64,000 bases of DNA. Origin: Orientallactaga sibirica (lineage: Eukaryota > Chordata > Mammalia > Rodentia > Dipodidae). Below are positions 44,098-55,958 of this stretch, piece after piece (the stretch's first letter is position 1; each line of letters begins with the position of its first letter). A program made the translations under genes and the position numbers. The notes beneath the pieces were generated by a model. It worked only from the letters and a program-made list of their open reading frames with translations, searched no databases and was not told where the DNA came from. The stretch lies in assembly GCA_036365145.1 (NCBI GenBank), contig JAEOAD010000005.1, forward strand, positions 6,305,001 to 6,369,000. Reading direction: 5' to 3'.

Positions 44098-45723
44098 GTC
44101 CAAAGAAAATTTGTGAATGCCATGACTAGTCTATGAGGCCTTGGCAGTTAAAGAGCACTGGACTGTTGAAGAGAGAATATGGCAAATGTCACTCAAGTCT
44201 CACTGTCTCCATGCGACCTGTGTGTCTACAAATGAGACCCAGTCTTGAACCTGGAGTTTCGGAAGACACAATGTCATAATATACCTGTTGGAGGAAGGAT
44301 GCACTGGGAGTAGCATGTCACTCTAGAAGTATTCATTTTATTGATATTTTTAAAATGTAATAAATTGCAAGTTAATTTTTTTTAGATATACTAATTTTAA
44401 TTTCAATACAGGCCTCGCCTCTAAAAGAACAAGTTAATGCATTTCTGCAACTCCAAAGCTGGCTGAGCACCTTCCTGTATGGGCATCATCCTTGAATGCT
44501 TCTTCCTCTGTCCCTTTCAGATCAGCACAGTCCACTATCTCTTGTCTCTGAGGCATTGATAATCACATACTATTCTTCTGGGGCTTGTAGTCGCCAGTGG
44601 TGATTTTCATCCCAGCTGTATCTGCTACTCTCTAGTTAAACTGACAAGATGCTTGATTCTCTGACTGTGTGCTCTTATGAAAAACAGCTTGTTCTAAGGC
44701 TCCATATAACTGAGTGTTGTATCAAATGAGCTAACAAGTGAGAAAGACTTGAACCAGGCTCTGTCCCAGAGCAGACAGACCCGGATGTCCATCAGACCTC
44801 GTCTCCTTCCTCCTTCTCATGTTCAACTCCAAGTTGTTCCATTTATAAGTCAGGCAGTGAGTGAACACTCTCAGAGTCCCTTTGAAACTTAGCTAACCAA
44901 ATTTTGTTAAATGTCCTCAAGGTGTTAAGGAATTTAATGTGTTCACTTCTCATTTTAAAAGTTTGAGAGGTATACTAAAGTAGATGGTCCTAAGTTCAAC
45001 ATAACTATTATAAGTTTTTAGCATGCCATCCTTTCAGTTTTTTTTTTTTTTTTAAGGTATCTAGTTTCATCTAGTGATGTTGTCTCTCCTTATAAAACCA
45101 GGTGAGTGTTAGTCAGTATCTATGTATGTGCCTTACATGTATGTTAGAGATCCGCTCCTAGGACTAGAGATTTGAAAACTGTGCTCAGGATGTGGCGTGA
45201 AGCACTTCCTCGATGAAGAGATGGTGTCATGCCATCGCTACTGCTATAGCATCAAGTGACCTGCGCCAAGTCTGGCTCCATTTATTTTTAATATTTTACT
45301 GAAAACTCAGGTCTCTGAGTTTTGTACTCCTTACATTTCAAATTAGGGTGATATGAGAAGTGCTTAAATAATGAATAAAATGTAATGGAGAAAATGCTTC
45401 ATGGTCTGTACAGTACCTTCTAAATATTTGTCACTATCTTAAAAATATCAAGAACTGATCACACCTAATTTTGAGTTATTTTATTTCAGTGATTGATTTC
45501 CCACAGATCATGGTACAGGATGTTAGCTTTATAGGAAGATTTTTGCATTTGGCCTATTTGCCTTTTTGCTATCTCCCAGAGTGTTTGCTGAAAATTTTGG
45601 CAATTCCTTATATGCCATAGCATATTGACTTGAAGGCAAACAGTGCTTTGTAAATGTATAGCTCTTGCTCAAGAAAATCTGAACCAACAAAGATGAAATA
45701 ATCTCTCTTAAAAACTCTACCCT
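44098..45723. other. Unique DNA with a possible MIR
   Basis: 'tgtatctgctactctctagttaaactgac' (about 44616-44645) with 'aaatgagctaac' downstream hints at MIR, unproven. T16 at 45038-45053. No gene recognised. Confidence 0.42.
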
Positions 45724-45885
45724 AGCCGGTGTGGTGGTGAACACCTTTAATCCCAGTACTCGGGAGGCAGAGGTAGGAGGATCACCATGAGTTCGAGGCC
45801 ACCCTGAGAATACAGAGTGAATTCCAGGTCAGCCTGGACTAGAGTGAAACCCTACCTTGAAAGACAAAACAAAACAAAATGCTCT
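45724..45885 (+). repeat. B1 SINE
   Basis: AGCCGGTGTGGTGGTGAACA start, lineage-specific GAGGCCACCCTGAGAATACA half, and tail (AAAAC)n. CTCTAC/CTCTATC flank it. Confidence 0.9.
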
Positions 45886-46604
45886 ATCATGTGTCATTCT
45901 TTTCTCTTCAGCCCTCCCCACTTTTAAAACTTTCTTGATTGTCATCCCAATATACCCATTCATGTAGTCTAGCAGAACAAACCCCACCTTCATGACATTC
46001 CATGTGTGGTATACCACCCCAGAGAGGAAGCTGAGGCGTTACTCAGCACATCCAGCAAACATGGAAACTTACATCGCACCTTTTATTGTGTCTTTTGCCT
46101 TCAACAACATGTCCTCGCCTAATAGCAAATGCTTGAATTAAACCTTTGTAGAGAGAGGAGAGAAGTGACAGTACTCTGTTCACAGTCATGATTTCCCTGG
46201 AGGAACGCAGAAGAGATCGGTGCCTGAGCACCCCAAGAGCATTATGTGTGGCCCTCAGGCAATGAAAACAGCACCACGCACTCCCCAGAAACTCAGATGG
46301 GATCCACAGAGAAAGGATGTCATTTTCATGTTAGCAGGCCATGCTCCCGTTCAGGACTGGATGAAAGGACACTTGTGCAGGTTCTGGCTTTTCTCACAAG
46401 AGAAGTGCCTCTTCTTGCTGTTCGTTCACAACTTCTTCCACAGACCCCAGTATCCTGGGCTGCTTCCTCTCAGGACATGTCTTCAGCTGTCCGACCAGGC
46501 CTCAGGGCAGGATGTACTACTGTTCTGATTTTCCACCATCATCTGCTGTCCTTACTGTGCTTCCGGCAGCCCCTTGCTCTTCATGGTTCCCAGCGGTAAC
46601 TCTG
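45886..46604. other. Unique, moderately GC-rich DNA
   Basis: Two overlapping + frames (46220-46528, 102 codons; 46246-46599, 117 codons) in different phases cover the GC-richer part. Neither resembles a known family and neither can be supported. Confidence 0.45.
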
Positions 46605-47350
46605 AGGACTACTGACGTATAATTCACACGATACACAATTCACCCAGTTAAGTGCAAACAGTGCATTTATGTTTAGCATATTTAGACTTAGGCAACTATC
46701 ACCAAACACTCATATTAAGATGGTTTCACTGCCCTAACAAGAATCACCATTAGCTTTCACCAACCCCCATTTATCCCTTTCGCCAGCCCAAAATGACCTA
46801 TAATCAATCTCCTTATGTCTGTCTCTGTAGATTTGCCTGCTTTCAGTTCCTTTAAAGGGAGTCTTACAGGTAAATGTGCCTTCTTCCACTTAGCATCAGA
46901 TACCTTGATAAATTCATGCTGCAGCATGAATCCATATTTCATATTTTTAAAAATTGTCTTATTTGGGAGAGATAGAGAGAAAGAAGAAGACAAAGAGGAG
47001 GGGAGATGAGTGAGTAGGGGTGGATCAGAGCAGCCTGCCATTGCAGATGAACACCAGATGTGTGCACCGTTTTGGGCATCTGGCTTTACTTGGGTACTGG
47101 GGAATCGAACCCAAACCAGCAGGCTTTGCAAGCAAGCACCTTTAACTGCTGAGCCATCTCTCTTGCCCCATATTTTATTATATAATAATAATCTACTTAC
47201 AGTTTCACTACAACGTTATTTGTCCCTTCGTCATTTGTGAACATTTGGGGAATTTCAATTTTAAATGCTCGGAATAATTGTGCATAAATTTGAGGGTCAG
47301 CTTGTCTTCTTCATTGTTGCTGGTTATTCATGACAAGATGGAATTGCTGG
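46605..47350 (-). repeat. Ancient L1M 3' region, split by a SINE
   Basis: 'gacgtataattcacacgatacacaattcacc', 'ggcaactatcaccaaac', 'tgtctctgtagatttgcctgctttcag', 'gcatcagataccttgataaattcatgctg', then after the SINE 'acatttggggaatttcaattttaaatgctcggaataattgtgcat' follow the classic L1M 3' region in reverse. Left part 46605-46948, right part 47169-47350. Confidence 0.7.
46949..47168 (-). repeat. Dip-like SINE, type 1, inside ancient L1
   Basis: Reversed head at right (GCCATCTCTCTTGCCCC), diverged body, and CATATTTT on both sides as probable TSD. Because it splits the L1M it must be the younger of the two. Confidence 0.82.
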
Positions 47351-47934
47351 CATATGTGAGTGTTTTGTGGTAATTCTTTTCGTGCTATTGGTAGAAGCCA
47401 GGCCTTTTGTGTGACAGGTAAACACTCTACTGCCATCTATACCACCAGTCTTACTAGTCTTTTATTTAACCTTTTGAAGAACTGTCAGAATATGTTTTGT
47501 AGTAGCTACCAAGCGTTTTATTCCCATAAGCATTCTATAAGGATTCCAATTTCCCACCTCATTACCAAGCATGTTATCTTTTTATTTTAGAACTATCCCA
47601 GTATGTAAAGTAGCATCTCATTATGGTTTCAAGTGAATTTCTTCCTTGGATCATGGGGATGAGGCACTTGACATCAAAGATCTCTCCACAGGAAATGCCT
47701 TTGGAGTTCATTTTCTAACTTCTAGCCTCTGGACCATTCTATCTCTGAGAGGGAGAAGCATTTTTGAGTCACAGCTCATGTTTCCCTTGCTATGTTTCTC
47801 ACAAGTTCTGCATATCGTGGAAGGGTCTGTGCCCTCATTTCCATATGTTGTGTGTACAATCTTCAGTTCTCAACTTACACGTCCATTTAATATCTGTTTA
47901 TGAATGAATTACCTTTATTCTCTTTTTACACTTC
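47351..47934. other. Unique DNA with possible ID relic
   Basis: 'attggtagaagccaggccttttgtgtgacaggtaaacactctactgcc' (47388-47436) may be an old reversed ID or B4 end. The rest is unrecognised. Confidence 0.4.
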
Positions 47935-48003
47935 CAAGTATAAAGGCCAGAGCCTTACATATAATTGGTAAAAACTCTGCCACAAGTTACATCTCCAGCC
48001 CCT
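47935..48003 (-). repeat. ID-type SINE relic
   Basis: 'ggccagagccttacatataattggtaaaaactctgccacaagttacatctccagccc' reads in reverse like the ID/B4 end (GGGCTGGAGATGTAGCTTG..). Confidence 0.5.
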
Positions 48004-48189
48004 GAATTATCTTTATAAACATGTGCATTCTGTTTATAATCTACCCCCAGCTGTCTCTTTTAGGTACATACCTCTTAAATCATCACTTGAATTCAGTTCT
48101 CATTTATACCTGAAAATAAACTATATTTGATACAACTTGTTACCTTGAAGAAAAACAAACAAAAACAAAAAATACAACAAAAAAGCAAT

Positions 48190-48384
48190 AGCAGGCGAGC
48201 TGGCCCAGCAGTTAAGAGCTCTTCCTGGGCAAGCATGAGGGCGTGAGGAGGCCAGAGAAGACTATGAGTTCAATCCCAGGTCCCACATAAAGAGCTGGGC
48301 GTGACTGACCACATGTATCTGCAACTCCAGTGCCATAGGGGAGCAGAGAGCCAAGGATCTCTCAAGCTCATGAATAACATGGCA
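48190..48384 (+). repeat. B3/B2-like SINE, truncated against L1
   Basis: 'gcgagctggcccagcagttaagagctcttcctgggcaagcatgagg', 'gagttcaatcccaggtcccacataaagagctgggcgtgactgaccacatgtatctgcaactcc' and 'gggagcagagagccaaggatctctc' give B3 order. It ends where the L1 3' UTR begins, so the two are directly fused. Confidence 0.6.
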
Positions 48385-48750
48385 AGCTCTGGGACCAATA
48401 AGAGACTCCAGCTCAAATCAGCACCTGCCGAAGCAGATACCCAGAGGCTCCTAAGAGGTCATCACTGAGGTAGACTTAAAACTCACCCACCATGGCTCAG
48501 GGAATTGTGTGGAAGAGGGGGCGGAAAGATTGTAGGAGACACAGATTGGGACATCATGCCTAGAAGCATTGCCTCTCCCCAACAACTGACTCCCGCTCCT
48601 GCAATGCATAGCTCACAACCCCATGGGGAAAACCTGCAACCCCACTGAGGAGGGTCCCCAGTGGAACGGGGGCAGGCATAAGGTAAAGGATGGTACCAAC
48701 ACTTGATGAGTCCATACTAAGTATGTCCGTATTAAACAAATAAATAAAAG
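48385..48750 (+). repeat. Rodent L1 3' UTR, sense, with A-rich tail
   Basis: Forward version of the sequence at 13969-14400: 'gatacccagaggctcctaagaggtcatcactgagg', 'cccaccatggctcagggaattgtgtgg', 'ctcacaaccccatgggg', 'acttgatgagtccatac', then AAACAAATAAATAAAAG as tail. 5'-truncated and noncoding. Confidence 0.75.
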
Positions 48751-48873
48751 AGAGAAAAAAACGAGCAGCAGAGCAATGGAGCCGGACAGGCAGCATTCTG
48801 CTCTGGCCACTGCAGGTGGACATAGCCCACCCCGTTTGCCACAGGCCAACACACGGGGTACGACATGCATGTG

Positions 48874-48876
<3 letters not shown>

Positions 48877-48913
<37 letters not shown>
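48877..48913. repeat. (CA)n microsatellite
   Basis: About 18 CA units. Cysteine/valine-repeat frames on the - strand here are artefacts. Confidence 0.95.
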
Positions 48914-48915
<2 letters not shown>

Positions 48916-50910
48916 AAAACAAGGAACAAAGTGGTCTTAAATCACAAATGAGTCTTTACATATAAGGAGAATTTAATTTTTAATTTGCAAATGAACCTGT
49001 TTGACCCCTTCTTCTTCAAAATTTGCATTTTAAAATAAACTGAATTTGAGATGGCTAACCAAACAAGATAGAGAACAAAACATAATAAATAGTACACTGG
49101 AATAAGGAAACTAAGTATAGGGAAAGAAAACCCAACAAAGAACAAGTAACAGCCACGAATGCATGACGCCAGCACAGACTTTTCTCAATTCCCTACGTGG
49201 GAACAAAAACAGGAGTATAATCAATTTTATAATCCAATACACTTCTATAACATAAAAATACATTTTCCTAGGACAACAATTCTTTTTCCTAAAAGAATAA
49301 ATATCTGCCACGTGCTCTTAATAATGGGGATGTTGTATGCGAATATAGACCAAAAGACAATATATTCCAAATAAAAATTGCCTTTTCTCCAAAATCTTTC
49401 TTTGATCATATCCCAGATGAAAATGACTGGAAGCTTGTGGTTATTTTATAAAATGCATTTGAGAATGCTTTTTTAACAGATAGAAGTACATTATTAACTG
49501 ATATTTTTCACTAAGACATGGCTACCATTGGTCTTACATGGTCCCATGGATACACTTTAAGTCTAGTGATAATATCTTTAATTTCATCAAGAATTCTTCT
49601 TGATGGTAAACTTAGAGTCTAACTTTTGGGGTGATTCATCTATAGGATAAACATGAATATTTGTACATACAGTTACAACTTGTCAGATAGTTCTCATGTG
49701 AATTTTCAATTGAAACGTATGATCAATCTATGTTCAATTATATATTTGAGAATCCATTATTTGGCATTCTCTATGTTTCACGGGAGACTATAGCTTCCTT
49801 TCTGTGTGTTTTTCTTCATTTTCAGGAAGGGGAGGACAATGGATGTAAAAAGAATTATAGATTATAGATTGTTATGGTCCATCTAGTTCCTGTGTGTCCA
49901 GAGGTGGCTAAGTGAAAAGGCAAGATGTAAAACAAAAAGGGAAAGACAGTGTCATATGGTGCAGTTAACTCAAGTTTTATAAGGTGAATTAAACCATTCT
50001 AGGAGCTGTAACAACACTTAACCAAGTTCAAGTAGCACAGGAATAGTATGCCTCTACTTCTGGAAAATCAGCAGTCCCCCTGGGGAAGGATTGCTCGCAT
50101 GTGCACAGGAAATCCACTCTGGGTATAAGAGCTCTCCAATCGAGGACCTACAACGAGTGGACTAAGCTTCTGGCCTCAGGGCAGTTTTAGCTGGGCTTGA
50201 ATCCGAGGCAGACTGAATGGTCTTTGTGCATCAGGAATGCTTGGGGTCGTGCTGCAAACCACAGCGGAGAAGAGGGAGAGCAAATGGTTGATTGTGAGTG
50301 GATTGCTCACGTTCATTCTGCTTAATGGACACATTCTGTTATTTTTCAGAGATGTTTTTACCCACAATTACTTTATAAGAGGGGATTTATGTATAAATAC
50401 TCCCTGGTGAGAAATACAAATGGTTTTGTCTTTAATAAATCAAAATCAGAGAAGTACTTCTAAGTGTTTCCGTCCCCCCCCCCATGACGGTGAAGGAAAA
50501 TAATATGTCTTGATTTGGAAGCTGTTCAATGATTTCAAATCTAAAGAAAAGAGCAAACACAGTTCTAATGAGAAGGATACTAACTCTCCTGGAAGCCAGT
50601 GAATAGCAGAATCTGGCGGATGGAAACACTTTTACTGCTTCCAAAAACAGGTGCTTGTTACAGCAGAGAAAGGAGTCATCTGAGTGCACTATTGATTGGT
50701 GTTTGTTCCCCTGCCTCCCTATAGGAATAGTGTCCAGTAGGTATTCAAGACACTCCTTCCTGTAAGATGAATGAATGAGGAAGACTCGGCTATCCAGTTC
50801 ATGCTAAGGCATTGAGGAGATCACATGGCAGCTAATGCTGGAAGCATTTCTACTGTCGTGACTTCTGCCCTGTGTCCTGAAAGTTGACACCTCTAAGCAC
50901 ATCTATCCAA
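48914..50910. other. Unique AT-rich DNA, about 2 kb
   Basis: Only a C11 run near 50474. No exon, RNA or repeat recognised. Confidence 0.5.
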
Positions 50911-51090
50911 AATTCAAAAATAACGGAATTAGAATCTTGAAGAGACATTTACGCTCTCATGTTCAATATAGTATTATTTACAATAGCCAAGATGTGGGAC
51001 CAATTTAATTATTGATCAACAGACAAATAACACTATCCTATGTATACAATGGGATATTATTCAGTCTTATAAAAGAAGGCATTCAAATTC
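50911..51090 (+). repeat. L1 3' UTR fragment (left part)
   Basis: 'tcaatatagtattatttacaatagccaagatgtgggacc', 'caatgggatattattcagtcttataaaagaagg' is the well-known L1 3' region phrase (ACAATAGCCAAGATATGG..AATGGAATACTATTCAGCC). Confidence 0.72.
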
Positions 51091-51201
51091 CATTTGTTTC
51101 CATTTCTCCATTGATAAAATAACATCGAATACAGAATGTACTTTACAGCATAGCCATGAATATTAAATAAGGATACATATGTTAACTTATTTACTAATGA
51201 T

Positions 51202-51394
51202 AATAAATAATAAAAATATGCCGGGCATGGTGGCGCACGCCTTTAATCCCAGCACTCGGGAGGCAGAGGTAGGAGGATCGCCGAGAGTTGGAGGCCACCC
51301 TGAGACTACATAGTTAATTCCAGGTCAGCCTGGACCAGAGTGAGAACCTACCTCGCAAAACCAAAATAAATAAATAAATAAATAATAAAAATAT
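51202..51394 (+). repeat. B1 SINE with about 18-bp TSD
   Basis: B1 from 51220 to about 51376. AATAAATAATAAAAATAT flanks both sides. Full young-type sequence with intact box-like words. Confidence 0.92.
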
Positions 51395-51494
51395 TAGATG
51401 CAGAGTTTACTAATATTTCATTACAATGTTATAACTCTATTTTGTTCAAATTTTCATGACAATTTCTCAGCATAAGGTAGTGTTATAATAAAAT

Positions 51495-51885
51495 AATAAT
51501 TAGATCAGCCACAGGAATATAAAGACTTAACGTATCTCTCATATGTGGATCCCATTGTTATATGTTATTTATGCAAGAGTAAGTGGTGGTTGCTAGCTAG
51601 GAAACTAGAAAGGAGCCCATGAGATGGAAAGAAAAAGAAATGAGTATTTAAGGGTGGGTGTGAGGAAGTTCATGGAATATATGGGATATGAAGGTAGAAA
51701 GGGAAGCACTAGAGTCAGGAAGGTACAGTGGTGCGTTAAGGGGCAGGGAGATAAAGGACAGTAGTAAGAGCAGGGTCAAAGCTCTTGGATGAAAAACTGT
51801 GGATGAAAGGCCATAAAGACAACAATTAACATTGTATGCTAATGAAAAATAAGTAAATAAAAAGAAATAAAACAAGAGTCAGATG
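51495..51885 (+). repeat. L1 3' UTR fragment (right part)
   Basis: 'cgtatctctcatatgtggatcccattg', 'ggaaactagaaaggagcccatgag', GGA- and GGG-rich middle and 'atgaaaaataagtaaataaa' end follow rodent L1 3' UTR after the 50911 part. Probably one old insertion with loss in between and a later B1. Confidence 0.58.
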
Positions 51886-52079
51886 ACCCAGATTTAATAA
51901 TTTCACTTTTCTGTCTAAATATTTACTTATTAGCTTTTTGGAAAGCGTGGGCAGTCGCACAATGAAAATGTTAAACAGGGATAAAATGAACTAATGGCAG
52001 ATAAAGTTAAGAAGCAAAACCCATGTGTTGGCCCATCCGTTCCTTTACTGCTTTCTAGGCTCATAAAAAGAGTTGAAAG
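51886..52079. other. Unique DNA
   Basis: Nothing recognised. Confidence 0.5.
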
Positions 52080-52480
52080 CAAGTACCTCATTCACACATG
52101 TTTGGGGTATCTGCTCTGTGTCAGCTCTTTTCTAGATATGGGTGGGAAGCCAGTCGTGGATCAAAGTCCTTGCCCTCGTGGAACTTATGCAACAGGAGAA
52201 AGAGAGAAACAATAAACTTGAAAGTAATAAATTACAACAATAGTTCTGGCACGTGTAAGCCAGTAGAGTGATTAAGGAAGGGAAATACGGTGGTAGCACT
52301 CGCTGAAGAGAGAGTTCTTGGGGCAGTAGGGAGTGGTTATCTTTGAGAAAGTGTAGAAAACAGAGAGAAGGAAACTTTCCATGTGCCAGGGGCAGGAGTG
52401 TGCGTTAAGTGTTTACTAGACAGGAGGTGGGTGTTGCGTTTGGTGCAGACTGAGCCAAAGAGAGAGTAGTTCCAAGGGAA
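52080..52480 (+). repeat. Possible ancient mammalian repeat
   Basis: 'tttggggtatctgctctgtgtcagctc', 'ccttgccctcgtggaacttatgc', 'gaaacaataaacttgaaagtaataaattac', then 'cagactgagccaaag' and 'ggacagattgcgtagggccc' track the widely dispersed old repeat containing CCCTCATGGAGCTTAC..CAATAAACAAATAAATAA..GGGCCTTG. Family not assigned. Confidence 0.4.
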
Positions 52481-53010
52481 GGTGGGTCATATGGACAGAT
52501 TGCGTAGGGCCCGGGGACTCACCCATCTTTGGGTTGTTGAAGGAGGGGTGCGCTGGCCCTGCTTCTTGTGGAAGATTCGGAGAAGGTGGGAAATCAGCAG
52601 ATTGAGTCTGACAGTGCAAATGAGCAAGATGATTCAATGAAAAGGAAGCATATATCTATCTATCTAGCATATACTAAAACATTCTTCAAAGCATCTACTT
52701 ACAGTGTTAAAATGCCAGAAGGATTTGCAGAGATGTCGTTTTATTTTAACTCTTCCTTCCCAAAGCATTGACAAGGACACAGCTGTACCAGTCTTAAGCT
52801 TAGGTTATTCGTGGCCTACCGTAAGATGCTGTGGAGACGAGATGGCTATAGAAGCCCGCTCCGAAGAGTAATGTTAGATCAGTGTTTAAAACTGTTGCTC
52901 TTTACCTAACCGAAGGCACAGATCAAGGGGCCCAGCTCCCAGGCTGTCTCTTCTAAGGCAATAACCTGCCCATAAAAACTATTACAAACTATCGCTATTG
53001 TTTCTTACTG
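52481..53010. other. Unique DNA
   Basis: Nothing recognised except TATC (about 52653-52666). Confidence 0.5.
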
Positions 53011-53170
53011 TACTTTTTTTTTTTTCCGTTTTTCGAGGCAGGGTCTCACTCTAGCTCAGGGTGAGCTGGAAATCACTATGTAGTCTCAGGGTGGCCTCAA
53101 ACTCACTGTGATCCTCCTACCTCTGCCTCCAAAGTGCTGGGATTAAAGGTGTGCGCCACCATGCCCGGCT
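53011..53170 (-). repeat. B1 SINE
   Basis: T-run with CCGTTTTTCGAGGCAGGGTCTCACTC at left, GCCCGGCT at 53170. Confidence 0.9.
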
Positions 53171-53649
53171 CGTTTTTGACAGATGTTTTTCAGCCAGTAC
53201 ATTGTCTAAATCAGGCCAGTGGTGTCATGACAATCTCGATTTCTCAACAAAGACTTTTTGTCAGGCAGAGGAGAACAGGGCAATGTTAGAGTAAGTTGAC
53301 TACTTAACTCATTTGTTCATTCAAATGTACACAAACTCATCCAACACCGGAAAACCTGATACAGGGTTATCTAGATTTTTAAATCTGCAACCTACTCTCT
53401 CGAGTGAAGACCTTGCCCTGTATTTCTCTCTTAGCCTGGTGTTTGTGTTTGTTCTTCCCCACCCCCAACTTCATCACCTTCTGTTTGCCAACTAGGGCAG
53501 CTGAACTTGGAGTCTTGCCCAGCTAACTATTAGAACTTAGGCCTGTTTGAATTCCTGGCTGATAATTCTTTTTAATTATCCATGGATGTTTAAACACCCT
53601 CTGGCTCTACCTCAGTCTCATTTTGGCAGCTGGACCTGTTCCAAGCTAC
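53171..53649. other. Unique DNA
   Basis: Nothing recognised. Confidence 0.5.
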
Positions 53650-53850
53650 TGTCAATCAGGAGTGATTTTTCTCCTCAGGGAACTTCTGGAAAAGTCTAGA
53701 GACCTTATGATTGACATATGGATTGGCATGTAGTGGGTTGAGATCAGGGAAGTCGTCCTCACTCTTAGAGGGCACAGGAAAGCATGCACACCAAAGAGTT
53801 ATTTGGCCCCCAAATGCCAACAATGCCACAATGAGGAGCTTTGAACAGCC
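53650..53850 (+). mobile_element. MER5A-like hAT DNA transposon relic
   Basis: 'ggcatgtagtgggttgagatcaggga', 'gggcacaggaaagcatgcacaccaaagagttatttggcccccaaatgccaacaatgcca' matches MER5A order (CTAGTGGGTAGAGGCCAGGGA..CACAGGACAGCCCCC..CAAAGAATTATCCGGCCC..AATGTCAATAGTGCC). Non-autonomous and ancient. Confidence 0.65.
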
Positions 53851-53945
53851 CTTCACTATCATGTTTTACTCAGCTTACATATCATCAATGCTTTCCCTTC
53901 CCTTGCTAATTGCATCAGATTGTGGAATAACAAAAGAACACAAAG
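53851..53945. other. Unique spacer
   Basis: Short unique sequence leading to the next SINE. Confidence 0.5.
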
Positions 53946-54175
53946 GGGGCTGGAGAGATGGCTTAGTGGTTAAGTCATTTGCCTGCTAAAGCCAAAGAAC
54001 CCAGGTTCGATTCTCCAGAACCCACATAAGCCAGATGCACAAGGGGGCACATGCATCTGGAGTTCATTTGCAGTGGCTGGAGGCCCTGGCACGTCCATTC
54101 TCTCCTCCCCCTCTCCTTCTTTCTCTCTCCTTCTCTCTCTCTGCCTCTCTCAAATAAATAAATTAATTTTTTAAA
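53946..54175 (+). repeat. Dip-like SINE, type 1
   Basis: Well preserved: full head, GGTTCGATTCTCCAGAACCC, GATGCACAAGGGGGCACATG, CT tract, (AAAT)n tail. Its GCACAAGGGGGCAC (54037-54050) is closer to the type 2 CTCF-like word than other type 1 copies. Confidence 0.9.
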
Positions 54176-55148
54176 AAAGAAGAAAGCAAAGGAAAGAAGA
54201 AAGAGAAAACTGGAAAGATGACCAGTGTCCCCAAAAGCACATCAGTTAGTTAGTAACCATCTGAGGAGTAGTATTAATGTTTTAAAATTTTAAGGCTGTG
54301 AGTAACTTGTGATTTAAGTCAGTAAGGATCCTACACCTTTTCACAGCATTGCCCAATGCAGGAAATGCAAATAACTGAGCAGACGCCAGAATGATTGAAG
54401 GAATTTCATGACATGCATCGCTTTTGAATGTTCCTGTGCATTGGGTAATGCATCTCACCCAAACAGAGAAATCTTGCCTTAACAGAATCCAGGGACATTG
54501 TCCACAGATAGCTTCCTTGGGCTGGTGAATCGGACACAGGCCTGCTGTTCTAAGGTGGGCCCTCCCAGGCCAGCACTGGTTTTTGGTGAGCACACACTAG
54601 CTGGGCGCCATACGATCCTTGTGCCGGGGATGTTTGCAGGGTGAAACCTGCCCAAACATACATGGGTAGACCCATTTGAATAAGATAGTTGAGATGAGGT
54701 TCCTTTTAGTTTGATTTGCTGAACAAAATACATGTGTAGTTTTGGAACCTGCGTATATCTAGGAATAAAATGAGTAAAAGTCTGTAACGTGAAGGGACTT
54801 ACACTGTAGTGAGGTTTATGAACCAGTGGACTTTGTATTTTCCAAGCTCGTGCCATTACAGGTAATGACAACTAAAGGCTAGGTGTAGCTAGTGGTGGCC
54901 TAGTATAAATTGTGAGATGTCCCAGTGGCCCTCCTCCTGGATCTGTTGCATTCCCCTTCTTGTGTTGTTTGCTATCCCCGTATTCTTTTCCTGCAAGTTT
55001 TTGCTGGAAATCTAGTTTGGTGAAGCAAGGAGCATTCTATTTCATGCATGACTCCTTTCTGTAGTCCACCTTCATTTCCTGGCAGACCTCTCATGAACCA
55101 TTTGATTGAATTATTTCATTCTCTATCTATAAGGCATTTCCTCTTAAA
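54176..55148. other. Unique DNA, about 1 kb
   Basis: Two overlapping - strand frames (54282-54593; 54479-54871) resemble no family. No splice or promoter evidence. Confidence 0.5.
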
Positions 55149-55151
55149 ATT

Positions 55152-55194
<43 letters not shown>

Positions 55195-55361
55195 TTTGCA
55201 AGGAGAGAGGAGGGATAGGCACACTAAGACCTCTTGCACTGCAAACTCCAAATGCATGTTCCACTTTGTGCTTCTGGCTTACATGGGTCCTGGGGAACTG
55301 AACCTGGACCATCAGGTCTTGCAAACAAGTGCCTTTCACTGCTTAGCCATCTCTCCAGATC
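55149..55361 (-). repeat. Dip-like SINE, type 1, with long (TTTA)n tail
   Basis: The left tail is about 12 TTTA units (55150-55198), then GCAAGGAGAGAGG, shortened body and the reversed head to CCATCTCTCCAG. Confidence 0.82.
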
Positions 55362-55910
55362 CTGGTATTTTATTTTTATTTTTTATTTTTGTTTTGTTTT
55401 GTTGTTCTGCTTTTCCTTGGATGCCTAAAACCTCTATCTTGGCACTTCCAGGTCAAAAGGTTTTTGTTGTGTTTCCTTTTACTTCCTGTTTTGGGGGGGC
55501 CTTGGGGAATCCTCTTTGCCCATTGTCATATGCGGCTGCCATACTGCAGTTTCTATGTCTGGACGTCACCATCCTCCTCTCTAGAGACCTGGAGGAAATG
55601 GTGACAGGGCTAAGATAATTGAAGTATGTACCCGGCAGCAGGCAGGAGAATGCAGCTGAGTACAAGGCCACTAAGGCAGGTTCAGAAGTGTGGATCACCC
55701 GTCTTCCTTTAAAACTGGAAAGAGACAATGTAAACGCCATCTTGAGACATGTTACTGAGTCCAGCCATTGCGGGGTTAACATGTGATATCTGTGTACTTA
55801 CTACCTTCAGGCAGAAGGTGAAATAAATTTTTCAGAAAGACCTGATTCAGATGCCACTGATCATATTTCTGTTTCTGTGCTCTGATTTGGAGGGTCTATA
55901 CTTTTTCCTT
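55362..55910. other. Unique DNA
   Basis: A 140-codon + frame (55196-55618) begins inside the SINE and runs into this region; it has no known family and overlaps an antisense frame. Not called as a gene. Confidence 0.45.
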
Positions 55911-55922
55911 TTTTTAAAATAT

Positions 55923-55958
<36 letters not shown>

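Noticed and set aside
55196..55618. 140-codon frame
   Set aside because: It starts inside a SINE, overlaps antisense and alternative frames, and includes homopolymer-derived hydrophobic residues.
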